Assembly (NCBI GenBank): GCA_949710005.1
Contig: OX453282.1
Location: 12,398,236 to 12,462,235 of the forward strand
From: Ricordea florida
Lineage: Eukaryota > Cnidaria > Anthozoa > Corallimorpharia > Ricordeidae
Reading direction: 5' to 3'
Length of the DNA: 64,000 nt
The notes below the pieces were generated by a model. The model did no database searches. It was not told the origin of the DNA and saw nothing but the letters and a program-made list of their open reading frames with translations. Shown in pieces: positions 26,964 to 40,807 of this stretch (the stretch's first letter is position 1; each line of letters starts with the position of its first letter). The position numbers and the translations under genes are program-made.

Positions 26964-29358
26964 GTATGCTTTACAATCTGCTTCCTTAAGCTAATGTGTT
27001 GACAGCTGAAATACAATAGGATTGCGAATTACAATCAATTTTACTTTTTACGTAGATGTTACCCTTTCGTTATACTACATGTATGCAAAGTTTCAGAATT
27101 GCAAAGATTCTGCAATCCGAGATAAGATAGAATATCTTTCATGTCAAGGATTTAAAGGCAATTGCATGAAGTGCGCATGCGTAGTAACAAAGAGTTCTTT
27201 CCTTAAATCACATGGAAATATAATCGTTTCAATTAAAATTTCATTCGTTATCTAAACCTTGGTCTATATCCTACTATGACAGATAGATAAAACATTCAAA
27301 ATAATTCGATAACTTACCACGCTAGATGACGGTCCTCCTGCCCATACAATCTCTTATATGGTGTTTTGACAAAAATCTGTAAGGCTGAGTTTCCTTGCAA
27401 CCATCTCTTTGTATTTTATCTTTTTCTTAAGAATGACTACAATCACGAGATAAAATGGATTTTAAATTACATTTTAAATGCTACAAGGTGGTGAAAATTG
27501 CATGTTTGTCACTAATCTGTGTATTGAGGACTGATTTGATGAACTTTAGTACTGTCTGAGCAGTATGCTTTACAATCAGCTGCCTTAAGCTAATATGTTG
27601 ACAGCTGAAATACAATAGGATTGCGAATTACAATCAATTTTACTTTTTACGTAGATGTTACCCTTTCGTTATACTACAAGTCTGCAGAGTTTCAGAATTG
27701 AAAACATTCTGCAATCCGAGATATGATAGAATATCTTTCATTTTAAGGGTTTAAAGGCAATTGTATGAAGTGCGCATGCGTAGTAACAAAGTGTTCTTTC
27801 CTTAAATCACATGGAAATATAATCGTTTCAATTAAAATTTCATTCGTTATCTAAACCTTCGTCTATATCCTACTATGACACATAGATAAAATATTCAAAA
27901 TGATTCGATAACTTACCACGCTAGATGACGGTCCTCTTGCCCATACAATCTCTTATATGGTGTTTTGACAAAAATCTGTAAGGCTGAGTTTCCTTGCAAC
28001 CATCTCTTTGTATTTTATCTTGTTCTTAAGAATGACTACAATCACGAGATAAAATGGATTTTAAATTACATTTTAAATGCTACAAGGTGGTGAAAATTGC
28101 ATATTTGTCACTAATCTGTGTAATGAGGACTGATTTGATAAACTTTAGTACTGTCTGAGCAGTATGCTTTACAATTAGCTGCCTTAAGCTAATATGTTGA
28201 CAGCTGAAATACAATAGGATTGCGAATTTCAATCAATTTTACTTTTTACGTAGATGTTACCCTTTCGTTATACTACATGTATGCAAAGTTTCAGAATTGC
28301 AAAGATTCTGCAATCCGAGATAAGATAGAATATCTTTCATTTCAAGGATTTAAAGGCAATTGCATGAAGTGCGCATGCGTAGTAACAAAGAGTTCTTTCC
28401 TTAAATCACATGGAAATATAATCGTTTCAATTAAAATTTCATTCGTTATCTAAACCTTCGTCTATATCCTACTATGACAGATAGATAAAACATTCAAAAT
28501 GATTCGATAACTTACCACGCTAGATGACGGTACTCTTGCCCATACAATCTCTTATATGGTGTTTTGACAAAAATCTGTAAGGCTGAGTTTCCTTGCAACC
28601 ATCTCTTTGTATTTTATCTTGTTCTTAAGAATGACTACAATCACGAGATAAAATGGATTTTAAATTACATTTTAAATGCTACAAGGTGGTGAAAATTGCA
28701 TATTTGTCACTAATCTGTGTATTGAGGACTGATTTGATGAACTTTAGTACTGTCTGAGTAGTATGCTTTACAATCAGCTCCCTTAAGCTAATGTGTTGAC
28801 AGCTGAAATACAATAGGATTGCGAATTACAATCAATTTTTTTTTTACGTAGATGTTACCCTTTCGTTATACTACATGTATGCAAAGTTTCAGAATTGCAA
28901 AGATTCTGCAATCCGAGATATGATAGAATATCTTTCATTTCAAGGATTTAAAGGGAATTGCATGAAGTGCGCATGCGTAGTAACAAAGAGTTCTTTCCTT
29001 AAATCACATGGAAATATAATCGTTTCAATTAAAATTTCATTCGTTATCTAAACCTTCGTCTATATCCTACTATGACAGATAGATAAAACATTCAAAATGA
29101 TTCGATAACTTACCACGCTAGATGACGGTCCTCCTGCCCATACAATCTCTTATATGGTGTTTTGACAAAAATCTGTAAGGCTGAGTTTCCTTGCAACCAT
29201 CTCTTTGTATTTTATCTTGTTCTTAAGAATGACTACAATCACGAGATAAAATGGATTTTAAATTACATTTTAAATGCTACAAGATGGTGAAAATTGCATT
29301 TTTGTCACTAATCTGTGTATTGAGGACTGATTTGATGAACTTTAGTACTATCTGAGAA
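26964..29358. repeat. Monomers m46-m49: isolated C-type monomer followed by one more P-Q-R trimer
   Basis: Starts: 26964, 27563, 28162, 28761. m46 has ctgcttcc, catgtcaagg, ccttggtc, aataattcg and tttttcttaag. Except for ctgcttcc, this set identifies the C monomer of the 33-42 kb HOR. m47 starts with cagctgcc yet is P type inside. m48 is Q type. m49 is R type with only 10 T residues (598 bp) and ends with the rare tactatctgagaag. Confidence 0.85.
28836..28845. repeat. 10-nt T tract (m49)
   Basis: Same site, the shortest of the seven; the monomer is 598 bp. Confidence 0.9.
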
Positions 29359-32300
29359 GTATGCTTTACAATCTGCTTCCTTAAGCTAATGTGTTGACAG
29401 CTGAAATACAATAGGATTGCGAATTACAATCAATTTTACTTTTTACGTAGATGTTACCCTTTCGTTATACTACATGTATGCAAAGTTTCAGAATTGCAAA
29501 GATTCTGCAATCCGAGATAAGATAGAATATCTTTCATCTCAAGGATTTAAAGGCAATTGCATGAAGTGCGCATGCGTAGTAACAAAGAGTTCTTTCCTTA
29601 AATCACATGGAAATATAATCGTTTCAATTAAAATTTCATTCGTTATCTAAACCTTCGTCTATATCCTACTATGACAGATAGATAAAACATTCAAAATGAT
29701 TCGATACCTTACCACGCTAGATGACGGTCCTCCTGCCCATACAATCTCTTATATGGTGTTTTGACAAAAATCTGTAAGGCTGAGTTTCCTTGCAACCATC
29801 TCTTTGTATTTTATCTTTTTCTTAAGAATGACTACAATCACGAGATAAAATGGATTTTAAATTACATTTTAAATGCTACAAGGTGGTGAAAATTGCATGT
29901 TTGTCACTAATCTGTGTATTGAGGACTGATTTGATGAACTTTAGTACTGTCTGAGCAGTATGCTTTACAATCAGCTGCCTTAAGCTAATATGTTGACAGC
30001 TGAAATACAATAGGATTGCGAATTACAATCAATTTTACTTTTTACGTAGATGTTACCCTTTCGTTATACTACAAGTCTGCAAAGTTTCAGAATTGCAAAG
30101 ATTCTGCAAGCCGAGATATGATAGAATATCTTTCATTTTAAGGGTTTAAAGGCAATTGTATGAAGTGCGCATGCGTAGTAACAAAGAGTTCTTTCCTTAA
30201 ATCACATGGAAATATAATCGTTTCAATTAAAATTTCATTCGTTGTCTAAACCTTCGTCTGTATCCTACTATGACAGATAGATAAAACATTCAAAATGATT
30301 CGATAACTTACCACTCTAGATGACGGTCCTCCTGCCCGTACAATCTCTTATATGGTGTTTTGACAAAAATCTGTAAGGCTGAGTTTCCTTGCAACCATTT
30401 CTTTGTATTTTATCTTGTTCTTAAGAATGACTACAATCACGAGATAAAATGGATTTTAAATTACATTTTAAATGCTACAAGGTGGTGAAATTTGCATGTT
30501 TGTCACTAATCTGTGTATTGAGGACTGATTTGATGAACTTTAGTACTGTCTGAGCAGTATGCTTTACAATCAGCTGCCTTAAGCTAATATGTTGACAGCT
30601 GAAATACAATAGGATTGCGAATTACAGTCAATTTTACTTTTTACGTAGATGTTACCCTTTCGTTATACTACAAGTATGCAAAGTTTCAGAATTGCAAAGA
30701 TTCTGCAAGCCGAGATATGATAGAATATCTTTCATTTTAAGGGTTTTAAGGCAATTGTATGAAGTGCGCATGCGTAGTAACAAAGAGTTCTTTCCTTAAA
30801 TCACATGGAAATATAATCGTTTCAATTAAAATTTGATTCGTTATCTAAACCTTCGTCTATATCCTACTATGACAGATAGATAAAACATTCAAAATGATTC
30901 AATAACTTACCACGCTAGATGACGGTCCTCCTGCCCATACAATCTCTTATATGGTGTTTTGACAAAAATCTGTAAGGCTGAGTTTCCTTGCAACCATCTC
31001 TTTGTATTTTATCTTGTTCTTAAGAATGACTACAATCACGAGATAAAATGGATTTTAAATTACATTTTAAATGCTACAAGATGGTGAAAATTGCATTTTT
31101 GTCACTAATCTGTGTATTGAGGACTGATTTGATGAACTTTAGTACTATCTGAGAAGTATGCTTTACAATCTGCTTCCTTAAGCTAATGTGTTGACAGCTG
31201 AAATACAATAGGATTGCGAATTACAATCAATTTTACTTTTTACGTAGATGTTACCCTTTCGTTATACTACATGTATGCAAAGTTTCAGAATTGCAAAGAT
31301 TCTGCAATCCGAGATAAGATAGAATATCTTTCATCTCAAGGATTTAAAGGCAATTGCATGAAGTGCGCATGCGTAGTAACAAAGAGTTCTTTCCTTAAAT
31401 CACATGGAAATATAATCGTTTCAATTAAAATTTCATTCGTTATCTAAACCTTCGTCTATATCCTACTATGACAGATAGATAAAACATTCAAAATGATTCG
31501 ATACCTTACCACGCTAGATGACGGTCCTCCTGCCCATACAATCTCTTATATGGTGTTTTGACAAAAATCTGTAAGGCTGAGTTTCCTTGCAACCATCTCT
31601 TTGTATTTTATCTTTTTCTTAAGAATGACTACAATCACGAGATAAAATGGATTTTAAATTACATTTTAAATGCTACAAGGTGGTGAAAATTGCATGTTTG
31701 TCACTAATCTGTGTATTGAGGACTGATTTGATGAACTTTAGTACTGTCTGAGCAGTATGCTTTACAATCAGCTGCCTTAAGCTAATATGTTGACAGCTGA
31801 AATACAATAGGATTGCGAATTACAATCAATTTTACTTTTTACGTAGATGTTACCCTTTCGTTATACTACAAGTCTGCAAAGTTTCAGAATTGCAAAGATT
31901 CTGCAAGCCGAGATATGATAGAATATCTTTCATTTTAAGGGTTTAAAGGCAATTGTATGAAGTGCGCATGCGTAGTAACAAAGAGTTCTTTCCTTAAATC
32001 ACATGGAAATATAATCGTTTCAATTAAAATTTCATTCGTTGTCTAAACCTTCGTCTGTATCCTACTATGACAGATAGATAAAACATTCAAAATGATTCGA
32101 TAACTTACCACTCTAGATGACGGTCCTCCTGCCCGTACAATCTCTTATATGGTGTTTTGACAAAAATCTGTAAGGCTGAGTTTCCTTGCAACCATTTCTT
32201 TGTATTTTATCTTGTTCTTAAGAATGACTACAATCACGAGATAAAATGGATTTTAAATTACATTTTAAATGCTACAAGGTGGTGAAATTTGCATGTTTGT

Positions 32301-32952
32301 CACTAATCTGTGTATTGAGGACTGATTTGATGAACTTTAGTACTGTCTGAGCAGTATGCTTTACAATCAGCTGCCTTAAGCTAATATGTTGACAGCTGAA
32401 ATACAATAGGATTGCGAATTACAGTCAATTTTACTTTTTACGTAGATGTTACCCTTTCGTTATACTACAAGTATGCAAAGTTTCAGAATTGCAAAGATTC
32501 TGCAAGCCGAGATATGATAGAATATCTTTCATTTTAAGGGTTTTAAGGCAATTGTATGAAGTGCGCATGCGTAGTAACAAAGAGTTCTTTCCTTAAATCA
32601 CATGGAAATATAATCGTTTCAATTAAAATTTGATTCGTTATCTAAACCTTCGTCTATATCCTACTATGACAGATAGATAAAACATTCAAAATGATTCAAT
32701 AACTTACCACGCTAGATGACGGTCCTCCTGCATATACAATCTCTTATATGGTGTTGTGACAAAAACGTGTAAGGCTGAGTTTCCTTGCAACCATCTCTTT
32801 GTATTTTATCTTGTTCTTAACAATGACTACAATCACGAGATAAAATGGATTTTAAATTACATTTTAAATGCTACAATAAGGTGAAAATTGCATGTTTGTC
32901 ACTAATCTGTGTAATGAGGACTGATTTGATGAACTTTAGTACTGTCTGAGCA
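29359..32952. repeat. Tandem duplication of a 1,797-bp trimer (m50-m52, m53-m55)
   Basis: Starts: 29359, 29958, 30557 and 31156, 31755, 32354. m50/m53 share ctgcttcc, catctcaagg and cgataccttacc. m51/m54 share gttgtctaaa, gtctgtatcc, ccactctag, cccgtac and ccatttc (type D). m52/m55 both begin as type E (acagtcaatt, ggttttaagg, tttgattcg, attcaataac). m52 then switches to the aagatgg/gcattttttg back half and ends tactatctgagaag like m49, whereas m55 stays E. The switch in m52 lies between about 30900 and 30990, the seam of the duplication. Confidence 0.88.
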
Positions 32953-33374
32953 GTATGCTTTACAATCAGCTGCCTTAAGCTAATATGTTGACAGCTGAAA
33001 TACAATAGGATTGCGAATTACAATCAATTTTAGTTTTTACGTAGATGTTACCCTTTCGTTATACTACAAGTATGCAAAGTTTCAAAATTGAAAAGATTCT
33101 GCAAGCCGAGATATGATAGAATATCTTTCATTTTAAGGGTTTAAAGGCAATTGTATGAAGTGCGCATGCGTAGTAACAAAGAGTTCTTTCCTTAAATCAC
33201 TTCGAAATATAATCGTCTCAATTAAAATTTCATTCGTTATCTAAACCTTCGTCTATATCCTACTATGACAGATAGATAAAATCTTTTAAATGCTACAAGG
33301 TGCTGAAAATTATATCTTTGTCACTAATCTGTGTAATGAGGACTGATTTGATGAACTTTAGTACTGTCTGAGCA
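32953..33374. repeat. 422-bp deleted monomer, type A (copy 1)
   Basis: The monomer has lost 177 bp. At the joint (about 33281-33284) agataaaa continues as tcttttaaatgc. In full-length copies agataaaa occurs twice, 163 bp apart; joining these and losing 14 bp near the attttaaat doublet gives the exact length. It also has ttttagttttt, ttcaaaattgaaaag, cacttcgaaat and gtctcaat. This copy alone reads tatatctttg where the others read tatatgtttg. Confidence 0.92.
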
Positions 33375-35770
33375 GTATGCTTTACAATCAGCTCCCTTAA
33401 GCTAATGTGTTGACAGCTGAAATACAATAGGATTGCGAATTACAATCAATTTTACTTTTTACGTAGATGTTACCCTTTCGTTATACTACAAGTATGCAAA
33501 GTTTCAGAATTGCAAAGATTCTGCAATCCGAGATAAGATAGAATATCTTTCATTTCAAGGATTTAAAGGCAATTGCATGAAGTGCGCATGCGTAGTAACA
33601 AAGAGTTCTTTCCTTAAATCACATGGAAATATAATCGTTTCAATTAAAATTTCATTCGTTATCTAAACCTTGGTCTATATCCTACAATGACAGATAGATA
33701 AAACATTCAAAATGATTCGATAACTTACCACGCTAGATGACGGTCCTCCTGCCCATACAATCTCTTATATGGTGTTTTGACAAAAATCTGTCAGGCTGAG
33801 TTTCCTTGCAACCATCTCTTTGCATTTTATCTTGTTCTTAAGAATGACTACAATCACGAGATAAAATGGATTTTAAATTACATTTTAAATGCTACAAGGT
33901 GGTGAAAATTGCATATTTGTCACTAATCTGTGTAATGAGGACTGATTTGATAAACTTTAGTACTGTCTGAGCAGTATGCTTTACAATTAGCTGCCTTAAG
34001 CTAATATGTTGACAGCTGAAATACAATAGGATTGCGAATTACAATCAATTTTACTTTTTACGTAGATGTTACCCTTTCGTTATACTACATGTATGCAAAG
34101 TTTCAGAATTGCAAAGATTCTGCAATCCGAGATAAGATAGAATATCTTTCATGTCAAGGATTTAAAGGCAATTGCATGAAGTGCGCATGCGTAGTAACAA
34201 AGAGTTCTTTCCTTAAATCACATGGAAATATAATCGTTTCAATTAAAATTTCATTCGTTATCTAAACCTTGGTCTATATCCTACTATGACAGATAGATAA
34301 AACATTCAAAATAATTCGATAACTTACCACGCTAGATGACGGTCCTCCTGCCCATACAATCTCTTATATGGTGTTTTGACAAAAATCTGTAAGGCTGAGT
34401 TTCCTTGCAACCATCTCTTTGTATTTTATCTTTTTCTTAAGAATGACTACAATCACGAGATAAAATGGATTTTAAATTACATTTTAAATGCTACAAGGTG
34501 GTGAAAATTGCATGTTTGTCACTAATCTGTGTATTGAGGACTGATTTGATGAACTTTAGTACTGTCTGAGCAGTATGCTTTACAATCAGCTGCCTTAAGC
34601 TAATATGTTGACAGCTGAAATACAATAGGATTGCGAATTACAATCAATTTTACTTTTTACGTAGATGTTACCCTTTCGTTATACTACAAGTCTGCAAAGT
34701 TTCAGAATTGCAAAGATTCTGCAAGCCGAGATATGATAGAATATCTTTCATTTTAAGGGTTTAAAGGCAATTGTATGAAGTGCGCATGCGTAGTAACAAA
34801 GAGTTCTTTCCTTAAATCACATGGAAATATAATCGTTTCAATTAAAATTTCATTCGTTGTCTAAACCTTCGTCTGTATCCTACTATGACAGATAGATAAA
34901 ACATTCAAAATGATTCGATAACTTACCACTCTAGATGACGGTCCTCCTGCCCGTACAATCTCTTATATGGTGTTTTGACAAAAATCTGTAAGGCTGAGTT
35001 TCCTTGCAACCATTTCTTTGTATTTTATCTTGTTCTTAAGAATGACTACAATCACGAGATAAAATGGATTTTAAATTACATTTTAAATGCTACAAGGTGG
35101 TGAAATTTGCATGTTTGTCACTAATCTGTGTATTGAGGACTGATTTGATGAACTTTAGTACTGTCTGAGCAGTATGCTTTACAATCAGCTGCCTTAAGCT
35201 AATATGTTGACAGCTGAAATACAATAGGATTGCGAATTACAGTCAATTTTACTTTTTACGTAGATGTTACCCTTTCGTTATACTACAAGTATGCAAAGTT
35301 TCAGAATTGCAAAGATTCTGCAAGCCGAGATATGATAGAATATCTTTCATTTTAAGGGTTTTAAGGCAATTGTATGAAGTGCGCATGCGTAGTAACAAAG
35401 AGTTCTTTCCTTAAATCACATGGAAATATAATCGTTTCAATTAAAATTTGATTCGTTATCTAAACCTTCGTCTATATCCTACTATGACAGATAGATAAAA
35501 CATTCAAAATGATTCAATAACTTACCACGCTAGATGACGGTCCTCCTGCCTATACAATCTCTTATATGGTGTTGTGACAAAAACGTGTAAGGCTGAGTTT
35601 CCTTGCAACCATCTCTTTGTATTTTATCTTGTTCTTAACAATGACTACAATCACGAGATAAAATGGATTTTAAATTACATTTTAAATGCTACAATAAGGT
35701 GAAAATTGCATGTTTGTCACTAATCTGTGTAATGAGGACTGATTTGATGAACTTTAGTACTGTCTGAGCA

Positions 35771-36192
35771 GTATGCTTTACAATCAGCTGCCTTAAGCTA
35801 ATATGTTGACAGCTGAAATACAATAGGATTGCGAATTACAATCAATTTTAGTTTTTACGTAGATGTTACCCTTTCGTTATACTACAAGTATGCAAAGTTT
35901 CAAAATTGAAAAGATTCTGCAAGCCGAGATATGATAGAATATCTTTCATTTTAAGGGTTTAAAGGCAATTGTATGAAGTGCGCATGCGTAGTAACAAAGA
36001 GTTCTTTCCTTAAATCACTTCGAAATATAATCGTCTCAATTAAAATTTCATTCGTTATCTAAACCTTCGTCTATATCCTACTATGACAGATAGATAAAAT
36101 CTTTTAAATGCTACAAGGTGCTGAAAATTATATGTTTGTCACTAATCTGTGTAATGAGGACTGATTTGATGAACTTTAGTACTGTCTGAGCA
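35771..36192. repeat. 422-bp deleted monomer, type A (copy 2)
   Basis: It has the same deletion joint (about 36099-36102) and the same private substitutions as the copy at 32953, so all four share one deletion event that was later amplified. Confidence 0.92.
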
Positions 36193-37989
36193 GTATGCTT
36201 TACAATCAGCTCCCTTAAGCTAATGTGTTGACAGCTGAAATACAATAGGATTGCGAATTACAATCAATTTTACTTTTTACGTAGATGTTACCCTTTCGTT
36301 ATACTACAAGTATGCAAAGTTTCAGAATTGCAAAGATTCTGCAATCCGAGATAAGATAGAATATCTTTCATTTCAAGGATTTAAAGGCAATTGCATGAAG
36401 TGCGCATGCGTAGTAACAAAGAGTTCTTTCCTTAAATCACATGGAAATATAATCGTTTCAATTAAAATTTCATTCGTTATCTAAACCTTGGTCTATATCC
36501 TACAATGACAGATAGATAAAACATTCAAAATGATTCGATAACTTACCACGCTAGATGACGGTCCTCCTGCCCATACAATCTCTTATATGGTGTTTTGACA
36601 AAAATCTGTAAGACTGAGTTTCCTTGCAACCATCTCTTTGTATTTTATCTTTTTCTTAAGAATGACTACAATCACGAGATAAAATGGATTTTAAATTACA
36701 TTTTAAATGCTACAAGGTGGTGAAAATTGCATGTTTGTCACTAATCTGTGTATTGAGGACTGATTTGATGAACTTTAGTACTGTCTGAGCAGTATGCTTT
36801 ACAATCAGCTGCCTTAAGCTAATATGTTGACAGCTGAAATACAATAGGATTGCGAATTACAATCAATTTTACTTTTTACGTAGATGTTACCCTTTCGTTA
36901 TACTACAAGTCTGCAAGGTTTCAGAATTGCAAAGATTCTGCAAGCCGAGATATGATAGAATATCTTTCATTTTAAGGGTTTAAGGGCAATTGTATGAAGT
37001 GCGCATGCGTAGTAACAAAGAGTTCTTTCCTTAAATCACATGGAAATATAATCGTTTCAATTAAAATTTCATTCGTTGTCTAAACCTTCGTCTGTATCCT
37101 ACTATGACAGATAGATAAAACATTCAAAATGATTCGATAACTTACCACTCTAGATGACGGTCCTCCTGCCCGTACAATCTCTTATATGGTGTTTTGACAA
37201 AAATCTGTAAGGCTGAGTTTCCTTGCAACCATTTCTTTGTATTTTATCTTGTTCTTAAGAATGACTACAATCACGAGATAAAATGGATTTTAAATTACAT
37301 TTTAAATGCTACAAGGTGGTGAAATTTGCATGTTTGTCACTAATCTGTGTATTGAGGACTGATTTGATGAACTTTAGTACTGTCTGAGCAGTATGCTTTA
37401 CAATCAGCTGCCTTAAGCTAATATGTTGACAGCTGAAATACAATAGGATTGCGAATTACAGTCAATTTTACTTTTTACGTAGATGTTACCCTTTCGTTAT
37501 ACTACAAGTATGCAAAGTTTCAGAATTGCAAAGATTCTGCAAGCCGAGATATGATAGAATATCTTTCATTTTAAGGGTTTTAAGGCAATTGTATGAAGTG
37601 CGCATGCGTAGTAACAAAGAGTTCTTTCCTTAAATCACATGGAAATATAATCGTTTCAATTAAAATTTGATTCGTTATCTAAACCTTCGTCTATATCCTA
37701 CTATGACAGATAGATAAAACATTCAAAATGATTCAATAACTTACCACGCTAGATGACGGTCCTCCTGCATATACAATCTCTTATATGGTGTTGTGACAAA
37801 AACGTGTAAGGCTGAGTTTCCTTGCAACCATCTCTTTGTATTTTATCTTGTTCTTAACAATGACTACAATCACGAGATAAAATGGATTTTAAATTACATT
37901 TTAAATGCTACAATAAGGTGAAAATTGCATGTTTGTCACTAATCTGTGTAATGAGGACTGATTTGATGAACTTTAGTACTGTCTGAGCA

Positions 37990-38411
37990 GTATCCTTTAC
38001 AATCAGCTGCCTTAAGCTAATATGTTGACAGCTGAAATACAATAGGATTGCGAATTACAATCAATTTTAGTTTTTACGTAGATGTTACCCTTTCGTTATA
38101 CTACAAGTATGCAAAGTTTCAAAATTGAAAAGATTCTGCAAGCCGAGATATGATAGAATATCTTTCATTTTAAGGGTTTAAAGGCAATTGTATGAAGTGC
38201 GCATGCGTAGTAACAAAGAGTTCTTTCCTTAAATCACTTCGAAATATAATCGTCTCAATTAAAATTTCATTCGTTATCTAAACCTTCGTCTATATCCTAC
38301 TATGACAGATAGATAAAATCTTTTAAATGCTACAAGGTGCTGAAAATTATATGTTTGTCACTAATCTGTGTAATGAGGACTGATTTGATGAACTTTAGTA
38401 CTGTCTGAGCA
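37990..38411. repeat. 422-bp deleted monomer, type A (copy 3)
   Basis: The deletion joint lies at about 38318-38321. The phase mark itself has changed here (gtatcctttac). Confidence 0.92.
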
Positions 38412-40807
38412 GTATGCTTTACAATCAGCTCCCTTAAGCTAATGTGTTGACAGCTGAAATACAATAGGATTGCGAATTACAATCAATTTTACTTTTTACG
38501 TAGATGTTACCCTTTCGTTATACTACAAGTATGCAAAGTTTCAGAATTGCAAAGATTCTGCAATCCGAGATAAGATAGAATATCTTTCATTTCAAGGATT
38601 TAAAGGCAATTGCATGAAGTGCGCATGCGTAGTAACAAAGAGTTCTTTCCTTAAATCACATGGAAATATAATCGTTTCAATTAAAATTTCATTCGTTATC
38701 TAAACCTTGGTCTATATCCTACAATGACAGATAGATAAAACATTCAAAATGATTCGATAACTTACCACGCTAGATGACGGTCCTCCTGCCCATACAATCT
38801 CTTATATGGTGTTTTGACAAAAATCTGTCAGGCTGAGTTTCCTTGCAACCATCTCTTTGCATTTTATCTTGTTCTTAAGAATGACTACAATCACGAGATA
38901 AAATGGATTTTAAATTACATTTTAAATGCTACAAGGTGGTGAAAATTGCATATTTGTCACTAATCTGTGTAATGAGGACTGATTTGATAAACTTTAGTAC
39001 TGTCTGAGCAGTATGCTTTACAATTAGCTGCCTTAAGCTAATATGTTGACAGCTGAAATACAATAGGATTGCGAATTACAATCAATTTTACTTTTTAAGT
39101 AGATGTTACCCTTTCGTTATACTACATGTATGCAAAGTTTCAGAATTGCAAAGATTCTGCAATCCGAGATAAGATAGAATATCTTTCATGTCAAGGATTT
39201 AAAGGCAATTGCATGAAGTGCGCATGCGTAGTAACAAAGAGTTCTTTCCTTAAATCACATGGAAATATAATCGTTTCAATTAAAATTTCATTCGTTATCT
39301 AAACCTTGGTCTATATCCTACTATGACAGATAGATAAAACATTCAAAATAATTCGATAACTTACCACGCTAGATGACGGTCCTCCTGCCCATACAATCTC
39401 TTATATGGTGTTTTGACAAAAATCTGTAAGGCTGAGTTTCCTTGCAACCATCTCTTTGTATTTTATCTTTTTCTTAAGAATGACTACAATCACGAGATAA
39501 AATGGATTTTAAATTACATTTTAAATGCTACAAGGTGGTGAAAATTGCATGTTTGTCACTAATCTGTGTATTGAGGACTGATTTGATGAACTTTAGTACT
39601 GTCTGAGCAGTATGCTTTACAATCAGCTGCCTTAAGCTAATATGTTGACAGCTGAAATACAATAGGATTGCGAATTACAATCAATTTTACTTTTTACGTA
39701 GATGTTACCCTTTCGTTATACTACAAGTCTGCAAAGTTTCAGAATTGCAAAGATTCTGCAAGCCGAGATATGATAGAATATCTTTCATTTTAAGGGTTTA
39801 AAGGCAATTGTATGAAGTGCGCATGCGTAGTAACAAAGAGTTCTTTCCTTAAATCACATGGAAATATAATCGTTTCAATTAAAATTTCATTCGTTGTCTA
39901 AACCTTCGTCTGTATCCTACTATGACAGATAGATAAAACATTCAAAATGATTCGATAACTTACCACTCTAGATGACGGTCCTCCTGCCCGTACAATCTCT
40001 TATATGGTGTTTTGACAAAAATCTGTAAGGCTGAGTTTCCTTGCAACCATTTCTTTGTATTTTATCTTGTTCTTAAGAATGACTACAATCACGAGATAAA
40101 ATGGATTTTAAATTACATTTTAAATGCTACAAGGTGGTGAAATTTGCATGTTTGTCACTAATCTGTGTATTGAGGACTGATTTGATGAACTTTAGTACTG
40201 TCTGAGCAGTATGCTTTACAATCAGCTGCCTTAAGCTAATATGTTGACAGCTGAAATACAATAGGATTGCGAATTACAGTCAATTTTACTTTTTACGTAG
40301 ATGTTACCCTTTCGTTATACTACAAGTATGCAAAGTTTCAGAATTGCAAAGATTCTGCAAGCCGAGATATGATAGAATATCTTTCATTTTAAGGGTTTTA
40401 AGGCAATTGTATGAAGTGCGCATGCGTAGTAACAAAGAGTTCTTTCCTTAAATCACATGGAAATATAATCGTTTCAATTAAAATTTGATTCGTTATCTAA
40501 ACCTTCGTCTATATCCTACTATGACAGATAGATAAAACATTCAAAATGATTCAATAACTTACCACGCTAGATGACGGTCCTCCTGCCTATACAATCTCTT
40601 ATATGGTGTTGTGACAAAAACGTGTAAGGCTGAGTTTCCTTGCAACCATCTCTTTGTATTTTATCTTGTTCTTAACAATGACTACAATCACGAGATAAAA
40701 TGGATTTTAAATTACATTTTAAATGCTACAATAAGGTGAAAATTGCATGTTTGTCACTAATCTGTGTAATGAGGACTGATTTGATGAACTTTAGTACTGT
40801 CTGAGCA

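Larger units (their letters stand above)
32953..37989. repeat. Second-order HOR, copy 1: 5,037 bp, nine monomers (A-B-C-D-E, A-B'-D'-E)
   Basis: Starts: 32953 (A, 422 bp), 33375 (B), 33974 (C), 34573 (D), 35172 (E), 35771 (A), 36193 (B'), 36792 (D'), 37391 (E). The five-mer is 2,818 bp and the four-mer 2,219 bp; they differ by exactly 599 bp. B has cctacaatg, gtcaggctg and tgcatttta. C has catgtcaagg, aataattcg and tttttcttaag. B' has the front of B and the back of C, so the four-mer came from loss of one monomer length by exchange between B and C. D' has caaggtttcag and gtttaaggg. E alternates ctgcctat (35549) and ctgcatat (37768). Confidence 0.92.
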
